A stretch of 64,000 nucleotides of DNA from Muriicola marianensis (lineage in GTDB: Bacteria; Bacteroidota; Bacteroidia; Flavobacteriales; Flavobacteriaceae), in the NCBI RefSeq assembly GCF_014638095.1, contig NZ_BMFH01000001.1, positions 558,001-622,000 on the forward strand, written 5' to 3'. The notes below the pieces were generated by a model. It had not been told where the DNA came from. It ran no database searches and saw only the letters and a program-made list of their open reading frames with translations. Below are positions 8,366 to 16,009 of this stretch, in pieces. A program made the position numbers and the translations under genes. Within the stretch, counting starts at the first letter, position 1, and each line of letters starts with the position of its first letter.

Positions 8366-9622
8366 ATGGAAATAGAACGCAACGAATTACTGAGATTTTC
8401 TACCGCAGGGAGTGTCGATGATGGGAAGAGTACCCTGATAGGCCGACTGCTCTACGATTCCAAATCGATCTTTGAAGATCAATTGGAAGCCATTGAAAGT
8501 ACGAGCCGGAAAAAAGGACACGACGGGGTGGACCTCGCCCTCTTTACAGATGGGCTGAGGGATGAACGTGAGCAGGGGATCACCATTGATGTGGCATATC
8601 GATATTTCACGACCCCAAAAAGGAAATTTATCATAGCTGATACGCCCGGGCACGTACAGTACACCCGGAACATGGTCACAGGGGCGTCTACGGCCAATGC
8701 AGCCATCATCCTTATCGATGCGCGCCATGGCGTCATCGAACAGACCAAAAGGCATGCCTTTATCGCCTCCCTCCTGCACATCCCCCACGTCATTGTCTGT
8801 GTCAATAAAATGGACCTGGTGGATTTCTCTGAGGAAGTTTTTACCACCATCAGGAGCCAATTTGAGGCATTTGCAGCCAAACTGCTGATCCGGGACATAC
8901 GGTTTATTCCGATCAGCGCCCTGCTGGGTGACAATGTGGTGAATCGGTCCGAAAACATGCCCTGGTATCAGGACGGACCCCTTTTGCACACGCTCGAGAC
9001 CATGCATATCAGCAGTGACCTCAACAAGGTAGATGCACGGTTTCCTGTACAGACTGTATTGAGGCCCCAGCGTGAAGGTTTTATTGATTACAGAGGTTAC
9101 GCAGGTCGCATTGCCAGCGGATTCTATCGTGTGGGAGATCAGGTGACTGTATTGCCTTCTGGCTTTTCATCCCGCATCAAATCTATCAAGGGTCCGAACG
9201 GTGAGCTTGAAGAGGCCTTTGCCCCTATGTCTGTCGCCTTAGAACTGGAGGATGACATCGATGTAAGCAGGGGAGATATGATCGTTCGTTCCAACAATAT
9301 GCCAGAATCCTCCCAGGATGTGGAGGTGATGTTGTGCTGGTTGAACAACCGACCCGCCCAGCCCAGGGCCAAGTACACCCTCATGCATACGTCCAACGAA
9401 CAGAAGGCCATGATCAAAGAAGTGATGTACAAATACGACATCAATACTATGGAGAGGATCAAGGACGATGTAGAGTTGAAGATGAACGACATCAGCAAGG
9501 TGAAGCTCAGGACCACCAAGCCGCTCCTTATCGACGCATACAAGGACAATCGTTATACCGGAAGTCTGATCCTGATCGATGATCAGACAAATGAGACCGT
9601 CGCTGCAGGGATGATTATTTAA
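8366..9622 (+). CDS. cysN: Sulfate adenylyltransferase subunit 1 (GTPase)
   Basis: 418-residue GTPase subunit of ATP sulfurylase, whose GTP hydrolysis drives APS formation. The G1 loop is GSVDDGKST near residue 15; DTPGHVQYTRNM is the G3 region and VNKMDLV is G4. The EF-Tu-like beta-barrel domains follow. The protein ends without an APS kinase domain, consistent with the separate cysC. It is the last gene of the PAPS operon and faces ompA across 30 bp. I saw no cysH, cysI or sulfotransferase in the window, so whether PAPS feeds cysteine synthesis or sulfated glycans cannot be decided here. Confidence 0.97.
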   Translation: MEIERNELLRFSTAGSVDDGKSTLIGRLLYDSKSIFEDQLEAIESTSRKKGHDGVDLALFTDGLRDEREQGITIDVAYRYFTTPKRKFIIADTPGHVQYTRNMVTGASTANAAIILIDARHGVIEQTKRHAFIASLLHIPHVIVCVNKMDLVDFSEEVFTTIRSQFEAFAAKLLIRDIRFIPISALLGDNVVNRSENMPWYQDGPLLHTLETMHISSDLNKVDARFPVQTVLRPQREGFIDYRGYAGRIASGFYRVGDQVTVLPSGFSSRIKSIKGPNGELEEAFAPMSVALELEDDIDVSRGDMIVRSNNMPESSQDVEVMLCWLNNRPAQPRAKYTLMHTSNEQKAMIKEVMYKYDINTMERIKDDVELKMNDISKVKLRTTKPLLIDAYKDNRYTGSLILIDDQTNETVAAGMII

Positions 9623-9652
9623 ATCCTCGTCTTACCTTATCTTTTCCGGGGA

Positions 9653-10840
9653 TTAATCAGATAAAGGGTTGATGATCCGGATGGCGGTAATATCGGATCT
9701 GCGATTTTCTCCATGCTGTTGTGCTGAACAAGGAACCCCGTCTACGCAACCATTTTTCAATTTTGATTCCCCGTGGCCAAATCCTGTCAGCCTCGATTCG
9801 GATATTCCTTTGGAAATCAAATAGTCAACCGTACGTTGTGCCCTTCTCTCAGACAGCCATTGATTGTAGTTGGCCGGACCTCTGGAGTCTGTATAGGCAT
9901 GGATCTCGAAATGAAATTCCGGGTATTGGGACATGAGTGTGGCCACCGCATCTAAGGTGCCTTTGGAAGCTTTGTTGAGATAGGAGGAATCAAAGTCGAA
10001 ATAAACGTCACCAATACTCTCCAGGGATTCCCGAAGAGTATTATATCGTACAGTTTTATTCTTCTCCTCAGTTGCCAGTCTTGCGGCTTCTTTCTCCTTC
10101 TCCAGTCGTTCTGCAAGTAACCTGGCCTCTCCTTCAGCTTTTTGCACAGCAAGCATGGAATCTTTTCGCATTTGCTGTTCCTTATCCATCTTCTGCTGCA
10201 TAAGTAAGGCCTCCTGGTCTTTTTCACTCAATCCCTTTTCCATTCCGAACCGGTACACTACCCCTGCCGAATGCTGTAGCTGTTTTGTAGAACCTTGCTT
10301 AATACCCCATTTGCCGACGGTATTAAAATTAAGACCCCAACGGTCGTTAAACCAGGTATTAAAACCAAAACCCCCATTGGCGGTCATCCGACCCAGGTCA
10401 TCGATGGAAGAGTATCCTGCACCTACATGCAGATAGGGATCAAACCAGCGGGTATCACCAAAAAGAGTATTCAAATCATAGCTGATCTTCGCGTCCAGGG
10501 AATAATAGGTCTGTGGGGCGTCTATAATGACCCCATCAACTTTCTTGCCTTCGGGATAGCGATTATAGCTTCCAATGGCTTCCACTCCCCATCCATTGCT
10601 GAAGAACCTTCCGATGCTCAGACGGGAAGGATAGGGGGCAAAATTCCAGGTTTCCCGAATTTTCAGGAAATCTTGTCCGAAAGGGGTTGCAGAATCATCC
10701 ACGATATTCATACCTATCCCGATCACCCAGGAAGAATGGATGATAGAATCATAGGTAGGATTTTCAGCCGGGTTTTGGCCATAGAGGCTGAAGCAGCCGA
10801 TCAATAGCACTCCCAGGTACAGGGGAAGGTGATTTTTCAT
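9653..10840 (-). CDS. OmpA-family outer-membrane protein
   Basis: About 395 residues from the ATG at 10840; the frame is open to 10870, but the 10840 start begins the signal peptide (MKNHLPLYLGVLLIGCF, cut near YGQ). The N-terminal part of about 180 residues is a probable 8-strand beta-barrel. Next comes a charged coiled coil (about residues 185-260, rich in K, E and A) and then a C-terminal OmpA domain with YFDFDSSYLNKASKGTLD and AYTDSRGPANYNQWLSERRA, which holds the conserved Asp and Arg that bind peptidoglycan. The likely job is to tether the outer membrane to the wall. A consensus promoter lies just upstream at 10868-10899. It is a single-gene unit convergent with cysN. Confidence 0.9.
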   Translation of the reverse strand: MKNHLPLYLGVLLIGCFSLYGQNPAENPTYDSIIHSSWVIGIGMNIVDDSATPFGQDFLKIRETWNFAPYPSRLSIGRFFSNGWGVEAIGSYNRYPEGKKVDGVIIDAPQTYYSLDAKISYDLNTLFGDTRWFDPYLHVGAGYSSIDDLGRMTANGGFGFNTWFNDRWGLNFNTVGKWGIKQGSTKQLQHSAGVVYRFGMEKGLSEKDQEALLMQQKMDKEQQMRKDSMLAVQKAEGEARLLAERLEKEKEAARLATEEKNKTVRYNTLRESLESIGDVYFDFDSSYLNKASKGTLDAVATLMSQYPEFHFEIHAYTDSRGPANYNQWLSERRAQRTVDYLISKGISESRLTGFGHGESKLKNGCVDGVPCSAQQHGENRRSDITAIRIINPLSD

Positions 10841-10867
10841 GGTGACAAGATTTGGGATCCTGAACCA

Positions 10868-10899
10868 CAAAATTACAGGATATGAGCTCCGGGAACCAA
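10868..10899 (-). promoter_or_regulatory. Bacteroidetes-type promoter for the ompA-family gene
   Basis: Read on the minus strand, TTG (10899-10897) is followed by 21 bases and then TAATTTTG (10875-10868). This matches the flavobacterial consensus TTG-N17-23-TAnnTTTG exactly. The transcript would begin near 10862, leaving about 22 nt before the ATG at 10840, which also supports that start. Confidence 0.55.
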
Positions 10900-11159
10900 T
10901 TGCTCCGTCCTACGTCTCGAAGATTCGATCAAAGGCAAAAAATGGATGTTCTTTATAACGATGAAGTACCCGAAACACTAAAGATTCCCCGGTTTCCCAA
11001 AATGTTTTATAAGAAAAGTGTAACAACAGCTAAAAATGGCCGTAAATCGTGAGAATTGGCAATAGACCGAAATTCGATACAGAAATTTCCCTCACTGAAT
11101 TCTAAAAACTAGATTTATGATCCAAAATTCAAAAAAACCTAAATTAGTTTACGAACATC
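10900..11159. other. Intergenic region upstream of the ACP operon
   Basis: Together with 10841-10899 this makes a 319-bp gap between divergent genes. No small gene is convincing. The part near the ACP gene is AT-rich. It holds TAGATTTA (11110-11117), one base off the -7 consensus but without a -33 partner, and CCTAAATTAG (11138-11147), a 10-mer that recurs upstream of the secreted protein at 16010. A promoter for the ACP operon is expected here, but I cannot place it firmly. Confidence 0.3.
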
Positions 11160-11408
11160 ATGATCACAGAAGTAGCCACCAAACAAAAAGTAAAAGACTA
11201 CATCCTTAAGGAAACCCTCGCGGATGTCGACCATATCTCCGACGATACTTTAATCTTTGAAACAGGCCTCCTGGACTCCATGGGGCTTCTTTTCTTAATC
11301 GAATTCCTCAAAGAAGAATTTGGAATAACCGTGGAGGATCATGAATTAGTCGTCGAGAATTTCCAGTCTATTGAGAATATCGTAGCTTTTATCGACAAAA
11401 AGCTGTAA
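11160..11408 (+). CDS. Acyl carrier protein (stand-alone)
   Basis: 82 residues, the usual carrier-protein length. The phosphopantetheine site is LLDSMGLLFLIEFL near residue 39, where the Ser of DSM carries the arm; FGITVEDHELVVENFQSIEN follows, typical of helix III. It differs from housekeeping AcpP, which has DSLD, so it is likely a dedicated carrier. It is the first gene of a four-gene unit with the asparagine-synthase-like, NadE-like and AMP-ligase genes. The last of these is the natural candidate to load it. Confidence 0.88.
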   Translation: MITEVATKQKVKDYILKETLADVDHISDDTLIFETGLLDSMGLLFLIEFLKEEFGITVEDHELVVENFQSIENIVAFIDKKL

Positions 11409-11430
11409 AAAAGCTCACAATCCTTAGCCT

Positions 11431-13425
11431 ATGTGCGGAATAGCCGGATTTTACAACGCCGGAGGCCAAACGGACAGCCGGAAGGAGATTCTGCGCCATA
11501 TGCTTACGCGTATCAAGCACAGAGGTCCGGACGAGAGCGGTGTCTATCTCAACGAACAGGTAGGTCTGGGGAGTGTTCGCCTGAGTATCATAGATCTCAG
11601 TACGGGCACCATGCCACTCTGTAATGAAGACCACTCTTTCTGGATCGTTTTCAACGGCGAGATCTTCAACTATATCGAGCTCAAAGAAGAATTGGAAGCT
11701 TTGGGTCATCGTTTTGAAACTTCCAGTGATACGGAGGTCATCGTGCATCTGTATGAAGAATTTGGCCCGGATTTTCTGCATAAACTCAATGGGCAATTTG
11801 CCATTGCGATCTGGGACAAAAACAGATCGGAGTTATTTCTGGCCCGTGATCGGGTAGGTATACGGCCTTTATTCTACACCACACAGGGTGATACTTTCAT
11901 CTTTGCTTCTGAGATCAAGGCTTTACTTGAATATCCGGACCTCGAACTGAAATTAAGTCCGAAAGCAATCGCTCAATACTTTACATTCTGGACGGCTTTG
12001 ACCCCCACTACGGCTTTCGAAGGAGTGTACGAATTACCTCCTGGAAGTTATATGGTTGTAAATGAGCAGGGTAAGACCGTAAGACGTTTCTGGGAGCTCC
12101 CGACACACAAGGAGGACTCCTGCGTCTATCACAATGTGGAGGACGCAGCAATTGCCTTTGAAAAAATATTCAGGGACGCCGTGCGCCTGAGGTTGCGCGC
12201 TGATGTACCCGTAGCCGCATATCTGAGCGGTGGGATCGATTCAAGCGTAACCACATCGTTTATTAAGAGTATTTCCCCGGATAACCTCAGGACCTTTTCT
12301 ATCGGGTTTGAAGAGAAAGATTACGATGAATCTTCCTATCAGAACCTGGCATCTGAATATTTTCAGACCGATCATTCCGCGGTTACCTGTTCTTCCAGAG
12401 ATATTGCACAGGAATTTGAGGTAGTGGTGTGGCATGCGGAGGCACCTCTGCTGAGGACAGCACCCGCACCGATGAGCCTTTTGGCCAAAAGTGTGAGAGA
12501 TCAGAATATAAAGGTTGTGATCACAGGTGAAGGGGCCGATGAGCTCCTGGGGGGGTATAACATCTTCAAAGAAACCAAGATCAGGAGATTCTGGGCGAAG
12601 GACCCAAATTCTAAGTTCAGGTCACTGTTGCTGAAGAAGCTGTATCCTTATCTCCCGCAGATGAAGAATGCGAACAACAATGTCCTGAAAATGTTCTTTG
12701 GCTACAGGTTGGGCGAAACCGAACATCCTTTTTATTCACATCTTTTGAGATGGAACAATACAGGGAGGATCAGGAACTACCTTTCTCAGTCCTTTAAGGA
12801 AGTATGTGAAGGATATGACCCCATGGACGATATCCAATCACATTATCAGAGTAAACTCGAAGGACTGGATTCTCTGGCAAAAGCCCAGCGATTAGAAGTC
12901 GACATCTTTATGTCAGGTTACCTGCTATCTTCCCAGGGTGACCGCATGGCCATGGCTCACTCAGTGGAGGGCCGTTATCCCTTCCTAGATTACCGGGTCA
13001 TAGAATTTTGCATGTCCCTCGATCCGGACCTGAAACTGAATGGCCTGAATGAAAAATATCTTTTAAAGAAAATGATGAAGAACCGGATCCCCGATCCCAT
13101 CCTGAACCGTCCCAAACAGGCGTACAGAGCGCCCATCAAGAGCGTTCTGGCTGCTGAAGATGGTCCGGAGTATTTCAAGGAAATGCTATCAGGTCCGGTA
13201 CTGGAAGATTTTGGCATATTCCATCCTAATTATGTCGATCAGCTCTTGAAAAAAATGAGGACTAAAAGTGTGGTATCGGAAATCGACAATATGGCTCTAA
13301 CCGCAGTGCTTTCAACTCAAATACTGCATGATAAATTTGTCAAAAAGAATATTCCGCAGTTAAAAACAGAAAACCTGATTACTTTAAATAAATTCATCGT
13401 CGAAGACGCAATCGTAAAATCATAA
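11431..13425 (+). CDS. asnB: Asparagine synthase-like glutamine amidotransferase
   Basis: 664 residues. The N-terminal class II glutaminase domain starts at the catalytic Cys2 (MCGIAGFYNAGG) and includes KHRGPDESG, RLSIIDLS and FNGEIFNY. The C-terminal ATP-pyrophosphatase domain has YLSGGIDSSVTTSF near residue 266, GEGADELLGGY near residue 370 and EGRYPFLDYRVIEF near residue 512. All catalytic features are present, so it should move glutamine nitrogen to an activated carboxylate. It starts 22 bp after the ACP gene and ends 3 bp before the NadE-like gene. This setting points to amidation in a dedicated pathway rather than bulk asparagine synthesis. Similar amidotransferases sit in polysaccharide and exosortase-linked loci. 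Confidence 0.9.
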   Translation: MCGIAGFYNAGGQTDSRKEILRHMLTRIKHRGPDESGVYLNEQVGLGSVRLSIIDLSTGTMPLCNEDHSFWIVFNGEIFNYIELKEELEALGHRFETSSDTEVIVHLYEEFGPDFLHKLNGQFAIAIWDKNRSELFLARDRVGIRPLFYTTQGDTFIFASEIKALLEYPDLELKLSPKAIAQYFTFWTALTPTTAFEGVYELPPGSYMVVNEQGKTVRRFWELPTHKEDSCVYHNVEDAAIAFEKIFRDAVRLRLRADVPVAAYLSGGIDSSVTTSFIKSISPDNLRTFSIGFEEKDYDESSYQNLASEYFQTDHSAVTCSSRDIAQEFEVVVWHAEAPLLRTAPAPMSLLAKSVRDQNIKVVITGEGADELLGGYNIFKETKIRRFWAKDPNSKFRSLLLKKLYPYLPQMKNANNNVLKMFFGYRLGETEHPFYSHLLRWNNTGRIRNYLSQSFKEVCEGYDPMDDIQSHYQSKLEGLDSLAKAQRLEVDIFMSGYLLSSQGDRMAMAHSVEGRYPFLDYRVIEFCMSLDPDLKLNGLNEKYLLKKMMKNRIPDPILNRPKQAYRAPIKSVLAAEDGPEYFKEMLSGPVLEDFGIFHPNYVDQLLKKMRTKSVVSEIDNMALTAVLSTQILHDKFVKKNIPQLKTENLITLNKFIVEDAIVKS

Positions 13426-13428
13426 AAT

Positions 13429-14412
13429 ATGAAATCAACCGTACAAAAAAAGGCTTTTTCTAAAGATATACTCCACCTTGAAAATATTGAGGAGGTATGT
13501 GAGAACATCATGAAAAAATTAAGGACAGATGTCGCCCAGAAACTGCAGCGAAGAGGGGGTGTGGTTGGGATAAGCGGAGGAATCGATTCTTCTGTGGTGC
13601 TGGCCCTGACCTCAAAGGCACTCGGTCCGGAAAAAGTCCTTGGCGTGATGCTCCCTGAGCGGGATTCAAGTGATGAAAGCCGGCTCTTTGCTGAGAAACT
13701 GGCAGCGAAGTTCGGGGTGAAGACTTTGGTGGAAGACATCACAGGGGCCCTAGATGGGTTTGATTGTTACGGGCGCCGCGATGAAGCTATTGGAAATGTG
13801 ATCCCCGACTTCGATCCGAAGCGGGATAAATCCAAGATCGAGATCAAACAAAATATCGGACAAAATATCCCGGCTATTTTTTCTATCACAGTGATCAAAC
13901 CCGATGGAGAGGTGATCAGCAAATTGTTGCCGGCCAAGGAATACCTGCAGATCGTAGCAGCCTCCAATTTTAAACAGAGGAGCCGAATGTCTATGCTCTA
14001 TTACCATGCCGAGCGACTTCATTATGCGGTTATTGGCACGCCGAACAAACACGAAGTGGAACAAGGGTTCTTTGTAAAATACGGAGACGGCGGGGCCGAT
14101 GTGATGCCTATCGGGCATCTCTTCAAGACTCAGGTTTACCAGATTGCCAGGTATATGGGGGTACCTGAGGAAATTATTTCCCGTACTCCTACCACAGATA
14201 CATATACCGCGGAGCAAACTCAGGAAGATTTCTTTTACCAGCTTCCCTTTGAAGTAATGGATCTTATCTGGTATGGATGGGAGAACGGATATCCTGCAGA
14301 AGAGGTAGCCCCCGTTATGGACAAAACAGCAGAGGAGATTGAAAATATCTACAAGAGTTTCGACAGAAAGAAAAAGACGACCGAATACCTGAGGATGAAG
14401 CCCATTTTTTAA
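13429..14412 (+). CDS. nadE: NadE-like ammonia-dependent NAD synthetase family protein
   Basis: 327 residues. The N-type ATP-pyrophosphatase loop is GISGGIDSSVVLAL near residue 47. SRMSMLYYHAERLHYAVIGT and KYGDGGADVMPIGHLFKTQV are NAD-synthetase hallmarks, as is the C-terminal TPTTDTYTAEQTQEDFFYQ. It is longer than the usual stand-alone form of about 260-275 residues, with an insert around residues 110-175 (GRRDEAIGNVIPDFDPKRDK onward), and it has no glutaminase domain. It lies inside the ACP/AsnB/ligase operon with gaps of 3 and 10 bp. It may be a true NAD synthetase or a relative recruited to amidate another adenylated acid. The symbol reflects family, not proven function. Confidence 0.8.
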   Translation: MKSTVQKKAFSKDILHLENIEEVCENIMKKLRTDVAQKLQRRGGVVGISGGIDSSVVLALTSKALGPEKVLGVMLPERDSSDESRLFAEKLAAKFGVKTLVEDITGALDGFDCYGRRDEAIGNVIPDFDPKRDKSKIEIKQNIGQNIPAIFSITVIKPDGEVISKLLPAKEYLQIVAASNFKQRSRMSMLYYHAERLHYAVIGTPNKHEVEQGFFVKYGDGGADVMPIGHLFKTQVYQIARYMGVPEEIISRTPTTDTYTAEQTQEDFFYQLPFEVMDLIWYGWENGYPAEEVAPVMDKTAEEIENIYKSFDRKKKTTEYLRMKPIF

Positions 14413-14422
14413 TGTTACAGGG

Positions 14423-15883
14423 ATGAATGTTTTTGATTACTTTTTCGATTCGATCAAAGACTGGGAAAAGCCTTTTATTGCAAATGCCAAAAGGCGTGTT
14501 ACCTTTAATTCCCTCTATCAAAATAGTTCCAGACTGGCCTCATTTCTCTCCAGAGAAGTGGGTTCTCAGCAAAATATCCTCCTGGTCAGTCCTAATTCGG
14601 AGTATTTTATTACCGTATATCTGGCTATCCTCAAATCCGGCAATGTCTGTATCCCCCTGAACCAGGGGACCGAACAGGAGAATCTGAATTACATTCTTAC
14701 CCAGACCGAAAGTCGGATCATATTTTCGGTTCCACAGCTGAAACTCTCTGAACGGGTCCCTGATTCTGTCAGCGTACTTGAAGAAAAGGATGTAGAACAG
14801 ATTACTACTTCAGAATCTCCTGTCGAGACCCAACCGGCATTTGATCCGGACCGGACCGCCGAGATTATTTTTACTTCCGGGTCCACAGGCGAACCCAAAG
14901 GCGTCATGCTCAGCCATGGGAATATCATGGCCAACACGGATTCTATCATCGAGTATCTGAAGCTCGGGGAAAACGACCGAATGTGTGTGGTACTTCCCTT
15001 TTTCTATTGCTACGGACTTTCTTTGCTTCATACCCATTTGAGGGTTGGAGGCTCTCTTGTTTTAAATAACAGTTTTATTTTCCTGGGGTCAGTACTGAAC
15101 GATCTTAAGAACTACCGGTGTACGGGCTTTGCAGGGGTCCCCAGTCATTTCCAGATCCTGTTAAAAAAATCGGACTCCTTCAAAACAACTCAATTCCCTG
15201 ATCTCAGATATGTAACCCAGGCCGGTGGCAAATTGCACGATGTCTTTGTTCAGGAGTTCGTTAGCGCATTTCCAAAGGTCGAGTTTTACATCATGTACGG
15301 CCAGACGGAGGCCACCGCGAGACTATCTTATCTGCCTGCAGAAGAGATCAGGAGAAAACCCGGATCCATTGGGATTCCCATACCGGGAGTAGAGCTAAAA
15401 ATCATCGATTCCATGGGTAATCCATTGCCGGCAGAAAAAGAAGGAGAATTAATTGCGAGGGGGAAAAATATTATGAAGGGTTATTATAGGGATGAAAAAG
15501 AAACTTCAGTGACTCTGAAAGATGGATGGCTTCACACCGGGGATATTGCCAGAGAGGATGCAGACGGTTACTTCTATATCACCGCAAGAAAGAAAGAGAT
15601 CATTAAAGTAGGTGGGAAAAGAGTAAGCCCCAAGGAGATAGAAGAGGTCATTCTCGGCTTACCCGAAGTTATTGACTGCACCATCTCGGCCCAGGAGGAT
15701 CCACTGCTGGGGGAATCTATCAAAGCGTCCATCGTACTTGATAAGAATCATGACGAAGAGAAAATGAGGGAAAGAATCACGAAACACTGTTCTCAACATC
15801 TCGCCTTGTACAAGATTCCTCAATCTATCGAGTTTCTAAAATCCATGGAATTGAGTGCCACGGGCAAAAAGATCAAACAGTAA
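14423..15883 (+). CDS. AMP-dependent acyl-CoA/acyl-ACP ligase
   Basis: 486-residue adenylate-forming enzyme (ANL superfamily) that activates a carboxylic acid as acyl-AMP and passes it to CoA or a carrier thiol. The motifs are in order: IIFTSGSTGEPKGVMLSHGN (A3) near residue 151, YIMYGQTEATARL (A5) near residue 290, GWLHTGDIAREDADGYFYI (A7) near residue 369, RKKEIIKVGGKRVSPKEIE (A8) near residue 391, and the terminal lysine motif SATGKKIKQ (A10). It has no fused carrier domain, and the stand-alone ACP three genes upstream is the likely partner. It is the last gene of the operon; a hairpin at 15928-15954 follows. Confidence 0.9.
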   Translation: MNVFDYFFDSIKDWEKPFIANAKRRVTFNSLYQNSSRLASFLSREVGSQQNILLVSPNSEYFITVYLAILKSGNVCIPLNQGTEQENLNYILTQTESRIIFSVPQLKLSERVPDSVSVLEEKDVEQITTSESPVETQPAFDPDRTAEIIFTSGSTGEPKGVMLSHGNIMANTDSIIEYLKLGENDRMCVVLPFFYCYGLSLLHTHLRVGGSLVLNNSFIFLGSVLNDLKNYRCTGFAGVPSHFQILLKKSDSFKTTQFPDLRYVTQAGGKLHDVFVQEFVSAFPKVEFYIMYGQTEATARLSYLPAEEIRRKPGSIGIPIPGVELKIIDSMGNPLPAEKEGELIARGKNIMKGYYRDEKETSVTLKDGWLHTGDIAREDADGYFYITARKKEIIKVGGKRVSPKEIEEVILGLPEVIDCTISAQEDPLLGESIKASIVLDKNHDEEKMRERITKHCSQHLALYKIPQSIEFLKSMELSATGKKIKQ

Positions 15884-15927
15884 AAGCTGTTCCGGGTTTA
15901 ATATTTGGCGTATTTCATCTAATTTGA

Positions 15928-15954
15928 CCCTGTCCTTTTCTATTTTTGACAGGG
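15928..15954 (+). promoter_or_regulatory. Hairpin overlapping a TAnnTTTG box upstream of the secreted giant protein
   Basis: CCCTGTC (15928-15934) and GACAGGG (15948-15954) form a perfect 7-bp stem with a 13-nt T-rich loop. The loop contains most of TATTTTTG (15941-15948), an exact -7 box, with a TTG only 14 bases upstream, which is short for a -33 element. No T-run follows the stem, so it is a poor terminator for the ligase gene. It may be a promoter-operator for the gene at 16010. Confidence 0.3.
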
Positions 15955-16009
15955 GTTCCCTAAATTAGGTCGCCTACCTATGTATTGCATGCTACAAATA
16001 ACCAACTGA

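Noticed and set aside
11160-15883. A full exosortase/PEP-CTERM system
   Set aside because: Relatives of three accessory genes are present, but no exosortase, no PEP-CTERM substrate and no polysaccharide export gene is in the window.
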